A stretch of DNA of 64,000 bases, taken from positions 2,542,001 through 2,606,000 of the forward strand of contig CP084608.1 in assembly GCA_025917655.1 (NCBI GenBank), written 5' to 3'. Positions 1 through 10,841 of the stretch are shown here, piece after piece. Under the pieces are notes generated by a model. The model did no database searches. It was not told where the DNA came from and was given only the letters and a program-made list of their open reading frames with translations. The stretch's first letter is position 1; the number at the start of each line of letters is the position of its first letter. A program made the position numbers and the translations under genes. Source of the DNA: Chlorella sorokiniana. Lineage: Eukaryota; Chlorophyta; Trebouxiophyceae; Chlorellales; Chlorellaceae.

Positions 1-70
1 AAGGGTGGGGGTCACAGGGGAGCGGGGGAAGCGGGGGAGGGGCGGGTCCACTTGCGGGAGGAACGGCTTC

Positions 71-1431
71 TCAGCGATAGATGTTGATAACAAGAATTGA
101 CAATGAAAAAAACAAGAAATGTCGCAGTGATCTCACATCCATGTCGAGAGTGGCCCCGCCTGGGATCTCGCCCACGCCTGCACACGCCCAACACAATCCA
201 GGTTGCGGTGAGTAGGAGTAAGTAAGAGAGAGGCAAGCCGCCCCGCCGAATGACGGTGAGCCCCGGCCAGCACTGCATGCCCTCGCTTGCAGGGGTCCCA
301 GGCCCGCTGCTGCATCCTTGTCCCTTCGGGACGGGACCAGCTGCCTGTGGCCTCCGCCAAAATCAAGCCCAGATGCAGCTGGCTCCCTCACCCTTGTCGC
401 CATAAGCCAGGTTTGGCGGCACCAGCAGCTTGCGTCGGCCGCCCACGCGCATGCCGCGCACGCCGAGGTCGAGCCCCTTGAGAGTGCCGCCCGCGCCGGG
501 CTTGGCCCCCACGTCGAATCCCAGTGGAGTGCCGCCGGTGACGCCCATGCCCTGCCTGCAAGGCAGAGGCCGGCCGGAGGGCCAGGTGGCGGGCAGCTGG
601 GTACATCAGCGCTGGAGGCGGGCACCTCAGGCGGCGCTTTTGTTCCAAGGCGAGTCAGGCTGTGCCCAGCGCAGCCCCCCATCCGCTCGTCAGCGTGGGC
701 TCGCCGCTGCCACCTTTGCCATCACGGTCGCGTCAGCCCTGGGGAACCCGCCCTCCTGGCAACGGCGCTGCTGGCAAGAACGCTGACAAGACGTGCTCGC
801 GCAGTTGCCCCGCCCCAGGCTGCCCACCGCGTAGTGATGAATGTGACGCCGCGCCACTTGGCCTCAAAGTGAACCACCACCCGCTTGCCCTCCACCGCCT
901 CGGGGCCCTTGCCAACAGTCACGTCGTAGATCCTGGCAGTGGGAGGGGAGCGGGTGCAAGGGAAGCCATGGAGAAAGCAAGGGGGAAGGAGTGCATTGTT
1001 GCCCGGCAGCTGCCTTCTGGGCTGCCCGGCGGCGAGGCACACGGGCAGGCTGTTGTGCCCTGCTTCCCAGGTGGTGGTTGCTCCGATCTGGCAGGCTCAA
1101 ACTGGTGCCCCTCCCCGGCTCACCTGAGGCCGTCGGGCCCATCGCTGTACTCGCTTTCAGGTATCTTGAGCTTGCGCTTGTTCGTCAAATCCTTTTGAAA
1201 GCCAGGCAGCGCGTGCGACGGCAGCGGCGCTGCGCTGCTGCCGGCCGCTATGGCTGCTGCGCCCAGGGCCACATGACCCAGCATCTCGCGCCGCCCGCTG
1301 GCGGCAGCAGCAGGCTGCTGCTCGGCGCGGCACAGCACGGGCGCCGCAGGCCGCCGCTGCTGCTGCCCCAGCGCTGGCCTGCGCGGCTGGAAGCAGGGGG
1401 TACGGCTGCAACATGTCGTTGCGGCACACAT
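71..1431 (-). CDS. Thylakoid-lumen FKBP-type peptidyl-prolyl cis-trans isomerase
   Basis: Predicted peptidyl-prolyl isomerase acting in the thylakoid lumen. Four exons can be read: 1431-1124, 932-828, 555-392 and 177-71. All junctions are GT-AG and keep frame. Exon 1 gives a Ser/Ala/Arg-rich chloroplast transit peptide, then a twin-arginine lumen signal (RREMLGHVALGAAAIAAG) ending in an Ala-x-Ala-type site. The FKBP core follows: DVTVGKGPEAVEGKRVVVHF, then the spliced segment TTRQGMGVTGGTPLGFDVG, then RVGGRRKLLVPPNLAYGDKG and GEIPGGATLDMDV. This order matches plant lumenal FKBPs of the FKBP16 group. The last about 20 residues after the fold are hydrophobic and unusual. No frame break was found. 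It diverges from the oxidoreductase gene starting at 1776. The family is certain; the exact subgroup is not. Confidence 0.9.
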
Positions 1432-1775
1432 TAAGTGATAAGGTGCCGTTCAGCTCTTCCAAAACGGAGGCCTTATCTCTGCCCTGTCAGAGGGTGCCAG
1501 TACAGCTTGCAAGCCGCATCCGTGTCTCAGCAGCAATCCATCGAGATCATAATTCGCTGGGCTCATGCAGCACCCCAGCACTGCGGGTGTGGTACATTCG
1601 TTGTACTGCGCGCCCTGAATTTGGTGATCTCTCCCGTGATGATCACGAAACAAACCCATTATTTATTGGCAGTCTGAGACGCGTTCAGGCAATTGAACCG
1701 TCTTTACTCCTTCCTGCGCCCCGTTTTGCACCACGATCGCTGCGGTCCGACATTGATCTAGAAACCACACACACC
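1432..1775. other. Divergent intergenic region between FKBP and oxidoreductase genes
   Basis: This 344-bp stretch separates two divergently transcribed genes, so it should hold both promoters and 5' leaders. It is less GC-rich than the flanking coding DNA. I see no convincing gene or named motif in it. Confidence 0.5.
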
Positions 1776-4356
1776 ATGGGCGACAACAAGGCCGTGCAGC
1801 TCAGCTCTTTCGATGCCGCCAACCCCACCAGCACGCTGACGGTTGCGTCGGCGCCGCGCCCGACGCCCGGCGAGGTGCGAAGCCGCTCTCAGCTGCTGCC
1901 ACCTTTGCCTGCGACCTTTGCCTGGCTCCTGCGGCCGCTGAGGAGGCCTGGAACCGGCCTAAGCGTCTGTCTCTTAGCGCACTCGACCCAACCATGTTAC
2001 GTGCTGTCAGGTCACTCGACCGCCGCCGCCGCTGCCGCCGCCGCCCACCTATGTTGCTACAGGGCGAGGTCCTGGTCCGGCTGAGCCTGCGCCCCGTGAA
2101 CCCTGCCGACATCTTTTCCATCATGGGCGTTTACCCCGGCTTCACCCCCGCCAGCTTCCCGGCAACCCCGGGCTGGAAGGTGGGGCTGCACCAGCCGGGG
2201 CCCGGCACCCTGCGCTGCCGGATGGGCCAGCGGCGTCGCCCAACTGCGGCGCCCTGCTCATTACTGCATCTCCTGCTGCCAGCGGCTTCCCTCACCGTTG
2301 TGGCCGGTGCGCAGCGCACCCGCTGCATGAAGCTTGTGTGAAGCCTCACTGGGTGAAACCCTGCTCTCTGTGCCGCAGGCGTGGGCACCGTCGCCGAGCT
2401 GGGCCCCGGCACCAGCGGCAAGTTCTCTGAGGGGCAGCGCGTGGTGGGCGCTCCCTTCCCCACCGTGCAGGGCGGCGGCGGCACCTGGCAGCAGTACATC
2501 CTGGCCAAAGAAGGCGATCTGGTGGCGGTGCCGGACGCGGTCTCCGATGACACGGCTGCGCAGGTGAGGCGCCACCAGCTACAGCCCAGCTGCCGCCTGC
2601 GCCGCCCGCGAGGCGGCGCTGCCCCCTGGCCTCGTGCCCTCGCTGCCGCGTGCTGCTGTGTGCATCCTTCTTCACAATCTTGTCTTCTTAGATTGCTCGA
2701 CCAACGCATGCCTGCCTCTGCTCTATGCCCGCCCCGTCCCCCCCCACCCCACCCCCTCACACACACACACCACCCCACCCACCCACCCCCTCCGCTACCA
2801 CGCAGTTCCTGGTCAACCCGGTGACGGTGGTGGGCATGCTGGAGGAGCTGGCGGTCCCCGCGGGCGAGTACCTGCTGCAGACGGCGGCGGGCAGCGTGCT
2901 GGGCCGCCAGATGATCCAGGTGGGGCGCTCCTTCACACCAGCTCTGCCGGCAGCGGCCACCTTGGTCTATAGCGCTTGCCCTGCCGCTCTGCAAGGCTCT
3001 AGAAGGCGGCGGCGGCGGGCCGCAGCGCGCTGCACTGTCCCGTCATTGTCTATCCGGCGCTGCGCTCACAGCCGACCCACTCGCGCTGCCTCCTGTGCCC
3101 AGGTGGCCAAGCATCGCGGCATCAAGACCATCAACGTGGTGCGCCGCCAGGAGCTGGTGGCGGAGCTCAAGGCCCTGGGGTGAGCGGCGGCCCTGTTCCC
3201 GCTCGTTTCAAGGCCAGACTGGACGGGTTTCAGCCGGGAGCGGTGCCAGCTGAACTGCCGCGGTGCTGCCGCCGCTCTGCCGTCTTTCCAAACAAGCAAG
3301 GAACCCCCTCCCCCATCTCTCTGCGCAGCGCTGACGAGGTGGTGGTGTCGGAGACCGGCGCTGACCTGGCGGATGCCGTCAAGGCGGTCACCGGCGGCAA
3401 GCTGGCGTACGCCGCGGTGGAGTGCGTGGGCGGCGACATGTTTGCGGCTGTGGCGAGCGCGGTGCGCAACGGCGGCACGGTCATCATCTACGGGTGAGAG
3501 CCTCTGTTCTGCACAGCGTTCACCACTCGGAGATGGGGCTGCTGGCTGGCTAGCGGGCGGGTGGCAGTGCATCAACGTACCGCGCCGGCAGGTGTCGGCG
3601 TTTTGTTCGGGTCGTCGCCAAGGCTGGCACTCAACTAGCCCTAGCTGGCAACTCTTTGACTCCTCACCCACACCCACATCAGCCCCTCCTCAACCCCTTG
3701 CCCACCTCCCCCGCTGCTGCAGCGCCATGAGCGGCCTCCAGGCCTCTTTCTCCATCCCAGACCCTCTCTTCCGCGGCATCACCATCCGCGGCTACTGGGT
3801 GGCTCACGAGTTGCACACGTGAGTCTGTGGGCCCAGGCCAGCTGTCACGCATGCCCTTGCATGCCTTGGGGCCGCTCCGTGCTAGTCTGCCGTCTGCGTG
3901 CCGTGGATGGCCCACCTGCCAGCTCTGCTTTTGGCGCGCTGCGGCAGCGCTGGTGTCGACCTAGGGTCTGCATTGAGCATGGCGCGCCACACACATGCGC
4001 ATACATGTACACACACTCACATTCCTCCCTCTGTGCAGCATGGCTGCCGAGAAGAAAGCGCGGGTGACGGCGGATGTGATGCAGCTGCTCGCCGACCAAG
4101 TGATCACGCCTTACTCTGGTGAGCTGAGCGGCCGGCGGCGCGCCCCCTCAGCTGCAGTAAACTTCACGATGTGCCTGCTTGCGCACCAGCCGGGCAAACA
4201 CCCGGGCGGTGAGGCGCCGCATCGTGCACCCACCAACCTCCCTTCCTCATCGCGGCCCGCGCTGCAGGCCAGCACTTCCCGCTGGACCAAGTGACGGAGG
4301 CCATTGCGGCGGCCACGGCTGCGGCCCGTGGCGGCAAGGTGCTGTTGGAGGGCTGA
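1776..4356 (+). CDS. Zinc-independent MDR oxidoreductase, trans-2-enoyl-CoA reductase (MECR)/quinone oxidoreductase-like
   Basis: NADPH-dependent reductase of the medium-chain dehydrogenase/reductase superfamily. The exons run from MGDNKAVQLSS at 1776 to GGKVLLEG and a TGA at 4354-4356. In order the protein has a GroES-like fold with RPVNPADIFSIMGVYPGF (the Tyr sits where MECR has its catalytic Tyr), then GVGTVAELGPG, then NPVTVVGMLEEL, then a Rossmann segment LLQTAAGSVLGRQMIQ followed by KTINVVRR. The NPVT and KTINVVRR segments are typical of mitochondrial enoyl-[ACP]/CoA reductase. The C-terminal lobe FRGITIRGYWVAH also fits. There is no Cys/His zinc ligand set. No obvious mitochondrial presequence is visible, so a cytosolic quinone oxidoreductase remains possible. 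About nine exons, all in frame. It converges on the gene at 4907-5458. Confidence 0.85.
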
Positions 4357-4906
4357 AGGGCGCCGCCCCACCCTGGCAGGGCAGCACGCCGGCGGCATGC
4401 CGTCCGAGAGTGCAGGGCACGGGTCCTGAGGAGTGTGCACTGGTCACAACGATGTCAAACCTGGCATAGTGACGTGCATCGTATGCAGGGATATGCAGGA
4501 GCAATGGTTCCATACTATGCATATACTGAAGAATTGTTCAATGAACCCCACTTTCAAGGTTGACTTGCATCCATAGTGCACCAATGGGCCTTCTTCTGTA
4601 AAATCTGCAAAGAAGTATGGGGCGTCGGTGTGCTCCACCTGCATAGTCAACGCGGCGCCGCAAGCCCAGGGTGGCTGCACCTGTCGCCCCACGGACTGAC
4701 AGCTGCTCGCATTGTGTGGAAGCGGACTCCACATGCATGCAGCTGCTGCTGAAAAATAATGGTGTGTGCGCTCATTACAAGGGAGCAGGCAGTGCTGGGA
4801 GACAGGCAGGGAATGGGAACAAGAGGTTGGAGAATGTCACAGGCGGTTGGTTTGAATCTTCTCAAGGAACGCAGCATGGCGGCAGCTGCAGCGCACAGGC
4901 CCAGGG
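4357..4906. other. Convergent 3' intergenic region
   Basis: 550 bp between two convergent genes, relatively AT-rich for this window. A TGTAA lies about 240 bp after the stop of the oxidoreductase gene. No open frame with recognisable content was seen. Confidence 0.5.
4597..4601 (+). promoter_or_regulatory. Candidate polyadenylation signal TGTAA
   Basis: TGTAA is the usual green-algal polyadenylation signal. This copy lies about 240 bp downstream of the stop at 4356, a plausible 3' UTR length. A five-base motif is weak evidence alone. Confidence 0.4.
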
Positions 4907-5458
4907 TCACTGCTTGCCGCGGCCAAACAGCACCTCATCCGTGATCTGGCCCTTGCGCTGGTAGGACATGCCGCGCTCCGCCAGCTTTGGGCAGGGGCGG
5001 TACGCCTTGATGGGCCACCATCCAAAGCCTGGCACCGCACCGATGCCGCCCGCGATGCGCCCCGTTCCATCGCAGCCAAAGGCCTTGGAGGCAAGGGGCA
5101 CGCCGCACGTGGCGCACACGTCCGCCTTGAGCGCCTCCTGAGCGGCGGCGGGCGCCGAGGGGGCGGGCTGCTGCGGCGGCACGCAAGGGAGCGGGCCAAT
5201 GAAGTGGGCGTCAGAAGAAGCTGGGAGTGGCTGAGCAAACATGCAACAGGAGAAACCGCTATCCCAGTGAGAAAAAACGAGGTGACAGCGCACGATCAGT
5301 GGCGCCCCCGCCGCCCGCCGCACCTGCTCCTCAGCTGCGCGCACGGCCACCAGGCGCCGTCGTTGCCGCATTGGATGCCTGGTGTTATGTGGTGTGAAGC
5401 TACTGAGAGCTTGTGGAGACCGCAGGGTGCCTGTCTGGTGCAGCACCATGTTGGGCAT
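4907..5458 (-). CDS. Small conserved protein with CxxC and GCDGTGR motifs, probably plastid-targeted
   Basis: Two exons: about 5458-5311 and 5176-4907, joined in phase 0 (donor after EEQ, acceptor before QPAPSAP). The N-terminus is basic and Ser/Thr/Arg-rich, compatible with a transit peptide. The mature part contains DVCATCGVPLASKAFGCDG, then TGRIAGGIGAVPGFGWWPIK, then AYRPCPKLAERG and DEVLFGRGKQ. The spaced cysteines (CATC, GCDG, RPCP) suggest metal or redox chemistry, and the layout recalls small green-lineage plastid proteins. I cannot name the family, and no function is assigned. The stop is at 4907-4909. Confidence 0.7.
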   Translation of the reverse strand: MPNMVLHQTGTLRSPQALSSFTPHNTRHPMRQRRRLVAVRAAEEQVRRAAGAPLIVRCHLVFSHWDSGFSCCMFAQPLPASSDAHFIGPLPCVPPQQPAPSAPAAAQEALKADVCATCGVPLASKAFGCDGTGRIAGGIGAVPGFGWWPIKAYRPCPKLAERGMSYQRKGQITDEVLFGRGKQ

Positions 5459-5711
5459 TCGCCTGTGAAAATGTGCAGGCTCACGTGCTGTGAATCGATT
5501 AACTTGGGAATAAACGCAATGCGCCGCTCGCTAACTCGATGCTTTGTAGATGATCTGCAGCTGGGCGGAAGTACTCTCTTGTACTGACACCCCCGCCCTC
5601 ATTCAACTTGTGCGTTCTTCAACCCTGGCCTTCTTGCTCCCTGGCCGCGCATCCATTGCTGCTGGACCCTCCCTTCGGCTTATTGGCCTCCTTTCGAGCA
5701 CCCTGCATAGA

Positions 5712-8700
5712 ATGACTGGCGCAGCGAACGGCCACAGCCAGGAGCCGGTGAGTTGATTGCATGATTGGTGTTTGCTTCGTTGGTGGCGTAGCGCTTGAGA
5801 ACAGACCCGGAGCCCCACTTGAACACTGCGTTGTTCGGTTGGCAACTACTGCCGCCCTCTCCCTGCTCTGCGCTGATCCGCAGAAGTTCCTGATCTTCGG
5901 CAAGTCGGGCTGGATTGGTGAGTAGCGCGGGCACCCCCACCGCTGGCAAGGCCGCCCTTCAGCTGCCCGGCCTGTTCGCTCGGCTGAACCTGCACATTTC
6001 CTCTCTGCAGGCGGCCTGGTGGGCGAGATCCTCAAGAAGCAGGGCCTGCCGTTCGAGTATGCAGAGGCCCGCCTGGAGGACCGCGCTGCCGTCCTGGCGG
6101 ACATTGAGCGGGTGCGCTTGGGTGCTTCCACGCCGACTGTTTAACTGTTCTCAGTGAACCTTGTACAAGGCCCACTGAGAGCTCCTGCCCCAGAAGACCG
6201 CCACCGCTCTCACAACAAGCTGCAGTGGTTGCGTCGTGAGCTCTTCTTCTTTATGCAAACATGCGAGCACCCGGTCAATCCCCCTCAACTGCCTCCTGTG
6301 TATGCGCTGCAGGTGAAGCCCACCCACATCCTCAACGCAGCGGGCGTGACGGGACGCCCCAACGTGGATTGGTGCGAGGACCACAAGGTGGGTGCTGGGC
6401 ACAGCAGCGGCGGCGGCGGCAACCCGCCGGTCTTTCGGCGGCGGGCCCCCTTCTCTCATGTGATGGTGTGGCTACTGGCCGGCCGCGGCTCTCAGGCGAC
6501 GGCCCTCCATATCCGGCACGGCCGCACAGGCCAGCGATTGCGCCATGGTGCGGTGGGTCGCCACGATGCAGCTGACGACATCCGCCCCCTCCTTCCTCAA
6601 CCTCGCAGATTGAGACCATCCGCGCCAACGTCATCGGCTGCCTCAACCTGGCAGACATCTGCCTGCAGAAGGGCCTGCACATGACTTACTACGGCACCGG
6701 TGGGTGCACCCGCATGCACTGGCTGCGCCACTGGCCAGCCCAGCCTTGGCCGCATTCCAGGCCTGGCCCGCATGCTCCTCGCTGCAGCAGCTCAGCTGCG
6801 CAGACCGGGCAGGGCAGCTGCCGGTTAGCTACGGCACCGCTGCAGGGTGGGGGTGCGATCGCCTTTCCGGCTGGTCAGCCATGCCTTGATGGCACAGTGC
6901 CACCGCAACCAGCACAAATGTGCGCACACACACACATACTCAGACGCACACACACACACACACGCCCACCTGTTCCACCTGCCCCAGGCTGCATCTTCCA
7001 TTACGACGACGACAAGTTCCAGCAGGGCAACGGCGTGGGCTTCAAGGAGAGCGACACCCCCAACTTCACCGGCTCCTACTACTCACACACCAAGGCCATC
7101 GTGAAGAACCTGCTCAAGGTGGGAGGGCGCCGGCCCGCTGCGCTGCCGCAGCCAGGGCCGGGCAGCTATCGCTGGCTGCCGCTCGGCGAGCTGCACTCAG
7201 CCGGGCTGGCGGATGGGTGCGCGAGTCGCTGGGTCTCTGGTAGACCGCAGCATGGCACGGCACGGAGGCGCGCGCCCTGGCCCGTCTTCGTGCTTTTGCA
7301 GCCCAGCAGCACAGCTTCTGTGCCTTCTGGGACCCTGCCACCTTACCCAGCTCACAGTGCCCCCCCACTCCCCCCCACACCCACCCACCCACACCCACAC
7401 CCACCCACCCACCACCACCACTACCCGTCCCGCACCACTACCCGTCCCGCAGGAGTTCCCCAACGTGCTGACGCTGCGCGTGCGCATGCCCATTGTGCCT
7501 GACCTCACCTACCCCCGCAACTTCATCACCAAGATCATCAAGTGGGTGGGGTGGGGTTGGGGAAAAGGACGGGGAGATCAACCCCAAGGGGCTGCGGCAA
7601 GGATGCTGCAGGCGGCTGCTTGGACTTGGCCCGGCCTGCCCTGCAGCGAGAGCTGCCCCCGCCCACCCCTTCCTCACCTCTTTGCGCTGCGGTTGTTGCT
7701 GGGAGCCACCGCCGCCCTGCACACTGAATTTCCTCCCCCACCACCCACCACCACCCACAGGTACGACAAGGTGATTGACATCCCCAACTCCATGACCGTG
7801 CTGCCCGAGCTGCTGCCGCTGTCGGTGGAGATGGCCAAGCGCAAGCTGACCGGCATCATGAACTTCACCAACCCCGGGGCCATCTCCCACAACGAGATCC
7901 TGGCGGTGGGTGGAGGCAGGGGGGGGGGGGGGGCGCGCGCGGGTGGGCGCGCGCCTGGGCTGCACTTTGGTGGCTGCTTGCCTGGGCTGCGCTCGGGTGG
8001 CTGCTTGCCACAGGACGCCCCCGCTGCCTGTGTTGTGCTGCGTTGGTTTAGCCCTGTCTGGGCATTCGTCGTCGGGTGTGGGGGCCAATAACATGATCGG
8101 CTCATGGTCGGCCACCGTACCGCTTCATGTACCGCAGCTGTACAAGGAGTATGTGGACCCGAGTTCACCTGGTCCAACTTCACGGTGGAGGAGCAGGCCA
8201 AGGTGGGGTGGGTGGGCGGGTGTGGAGGGGGTGCGCACTCATGACGCTAATGAAGGGCTGTCGGCATGCAGCGCGTCCTGGATGGTCCAAGGTTGCTGCG
8301 TGCATCGTGCGCCTGTCAACGGGTGCCGCTGCTGGCCGCTGGCCGTTCCGAGAGCGATTGCCCGGCTGCTGCCCTGCGCGTCGTTCGCAGGTCATTGTGG
8401 CCCCCGCTCCAACAACCTGTTGGACACCGAGCGCATCCAGGGCGAGTTCCCGGAGGTGCTGGCCATCAAGGAGTCCCTCATCAAGTGGGTGCCGCCAGAA
8501 AGCTGCCGGGGAAGCAGCCGCGGGGGGTGCGGGGAAGGCTGGAGCAACCCCTTCTTCACGCCCACTTCTGTCTTTGGTTATGTGCATGCTAGTGCACAAC
8601 ACTGCTTGCTTTGGGTCTCATGCCCACTGCTGGGTTCCAACGACGCAGGTACGTGTTTGAGCCCGCGGCAGCCGACAAGGAGGCTGTGAAGAAGGCGGTG

Positions 8701-8721
8701 CGGGAGATGCGCGGCCGCTGA
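5712..8721 (+). CDS. UER1: Bifunctional UDP-4-keto-6-deoxyglucose 3,5-epimerase/4-keto-reductase (UDP-rhamnose synthesis)
   Basis: Makes UDP-rhamnose (or dTDP-rhamnose) from the 4-keto-6-deoxy intermediate, a cytosolic step feeding rhamnose into wall polysaccharides and glycoproteins. Eleven exons. After a short leader (MTGAANGHSQEP) comes the NAD(P)-binding motif FLIFGKSGWIGG, then THILNAAGVTGRPNVDWCED, then the catalytic Y-x3-K in GSYYSHTKAIVKNLL and the reductase-specific RVRMPIVPDLTYPRNF. The C-terminus AISHNEILALYKEYVDP, then TWSNFTVEEQAKVIVAP, then SNNLLDTERI matches plant NRS/ER closely. The frame breaks twice near the 3' end: one C is missing at 8158-8160 and one in the C5 run at 8401-8405. 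Both restore conserved residues if added, so sequence error is likelier than a dead gene. The stop is at 8719-8721. Confidence 0.92.
6917..6965. repeat. CA-rich microsatellite in an intron
   Basis: Alternating CA/CACA units with short interruptions just upstream of an exon acceptor in the UDP-rhamnose enzyme gene. Similar CA or CCCA tracts precede acceptors elsewhere (for example 2757-2790 and 7380-7440). Confidence 0.7.
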
Positions 8722-8990
8722 GCGCCGCGGGCGGTTGCGGCTGGTTTGCATGGAGCGGTGCGTTGTGCCCCGCTCCCCGTGATCCCGTGACTCCCTTCTA
8801 TTTACGCACTCTGCTCGCTGGCGTATTTATGAGCTGAAGGAAATGAATGGCATGGCATGTGTGATCGGAATGAGCACGGGAGTGCAGCACGCAGCAGAGG
8901 CATGAGCCGCAGCGCTGCCGTCAGCGTTTTTAGGCTCCCGCCGCTTATGCGTTTCCCTGTGTATGGCCGTCATGTTTTCATAGCGACATC

Positions 8991-10279
8991 ATGGGCTTCA
9001 AGAACAAGCGCCAGCGAGAAGAGGAGGCGGCGGTGTTCGTGCCGAAGCGGCCCGCCGCACCGCACACACACTTGAACAAGCACAAGAAGCGCGACAAGGC
9101 GCTTGAAGTTGTGTTCGACCCCAAGGCGCACAAGTAAGTTCCCCGCACGATGCTGAACTGCTGCACTCGCCATTAGAGCTGCATGCACTATGCGACACCT
9201 ACCAGACGCTGAATGAAGCTGCTGAATATGGTTGCGAGGCTGACAGAGCGCACCGAAACCTTTGCTGGCAGCGGCGGCAGCAGCGGCAGCGGCTCCTGCC
9301 AGCGCGCCTCTGCGTGTGCACTGACGCTGCGCCTTGTGATCTACACGCTGCAGGGAGTACCTCACCGGCTTCCACAAGCGCAAGGTGAAGCGTCGCAAGG
9401 AAGCTCTGAAGAATCTGGAGCGCATGCAGCGCGAGCAGCGCCTGGAGGAGCGTGCCGAGGTGCGGCGGTAGCGGCAGGAGGGGCCGCCTGCGCTGCCGCT
9501 GCGTCGCCTTGGGTTGATTTCAGGCTGCACTATTCTTCCGGGCAGCACGCAGGAGAGGGAATGGCGGTGACGGGTAACGGCCAGTCCCAACACTGCCCCC
9601 GCTCAGTCCCCGCCGCTGACACCAGTGCCCCCCGCCGCCCCCCCCGCGCCTGCTTGCAGCGGCGGCAGGCCATGAAGGAAGAGCTGCAGCGCATGGGCGC
9701 CTCCCTCACCGACTCTGAGGGGGAGGATGAAGGGCGCGAAGGCGGGGGGGCGGAGGCGGCGGCCGCCGGCAGAGACGGCGGCGACGGCAGTGGTGCCGCA
9801 GAGCGACCGTGGGTGGAGCGTCGGGAGTATGATGGGGACCACCGGGGCCCGAGTGGCACAGCGTGGTGACGATTGAGCCGATCCCCAGCGGCAGCGACAG
9901 CGATGAAGAGGAGGAGGCGGGGGGCAGCGACGGCGGCAGCGGCGACGAGATGCAGGCGGACGAGCCCGGGCAGCAGCGGGGCCAGCAGCAGCGCGTCGGC
10001 GCCGGGCAGGGCAGGGCGCAGCAGGGGCAGCAGGGGCAGGGGCAGGGGCAGGCTGGGGAGGAGCCTGGAGCGCAGCAGGGGCGTAAGCTGAGCAAGACGT
10101 CTCTCCGCATCATGACCAAGACCAAGCTGAAGGTGGAAGGCAAGCGGGCAAGCGGGCAGAGCAAGAAGTCGACAAAGGGCAGTGGCGGCGGCGGCAAGGG
10201 CAGCGGCGGCAAGAACGGCGGCGGCAAGGGCGGCGGGGGCAAGCGGCGCGGCGGAGGCCGGGGCAGGGGGCGGCGATGA
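8991..10279 (+). CDS. Nucleolar rRNA-processing protein of the RRP17/Nol12 family
   Basis: Predicted nucleolar RNA-binding protein needed for pre-rRNA processing (family role). Three exons begin at MGFKNKRQREEEAAVFVPKR, with FDPKAHK spliced to EYLTGFHKRKVKRRKEALKN and then LERMQREQRLEERAE. This FDxxxRxEYLTGFHKRK pattern defines the Nol12/RRP17 family. Exon 3 is long and low-complexity: an acidic stretch with LTDSEGEDEGREGG, a Gln/Gly-rich part, and a basic Gly/Lys/Arg tail ending RGGGRGRGRR. The frame breaks once at about 9848-9850: one C too few before GAGTGG. Adding it joins DGDHRGP to EWHSVVTIEPIPSGSD. It lies 270 bp after the UDP-rhamnose gene on the same strand. Confidence 0.85.
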
Positions 10280-10841
10280 CCCTCCCTGCTGCCGCCTGTG
10301 GCATGCCGCTTTTGACGTGACAAGCATGGCTAGGGTTTACACATAGTTCACAGCAATTCTTTGCTGTTCACCTCTAATCTACAAGCATCAGGCATGGGCT
10401 GGCCCATGGGTATCGGGTTTGGGGGTTCAAGGCGGGAAGCGCCAGTCGTGGCAGGTGTTGGAGCAGTGCGGGGGGTTCGCTCATGGAGCACGGCAAGGAG
10501 CATGAAAAGCAGGATGGAAGAGTGAGCAGAGCACTAGAGCAGTGTGCAGAGAAGAGCGGACGGAAGGAGCAAGAAGAGGAAGCTGCAAAAACTGGCGACA
10601 GGCGGGTGTCGCGTTTCGCCGCCGCAGGGAATCTTCAGCAACATTGCTTGCCGAGAAATGCACATCCGTTGCTGCTGTGTGGCGCACATGACTCGTTGTG
10701 TGTGTTGTACAGCTGGAGGGCCTGGGCATGCTGCAGCAGGGCAGGCACCCCTTGCGTGCCTCCGCACGGCAACGCCGAGAAGGTGCCGCCAGCACGGTTG
10801 AGGCTGCTGCAGGCACAGCGTGGCCCCAAAGGCAGCCAGCT
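10280..10841. other. Convergent 3' intergenic region
   Basis: Lies between the stops of two convergent genes. A TTACA at 10337-10341 (TGTAA on the minus strand) is about 500 bp past the DnaJ stop. No gene is recognised here. Confidence 0.45.
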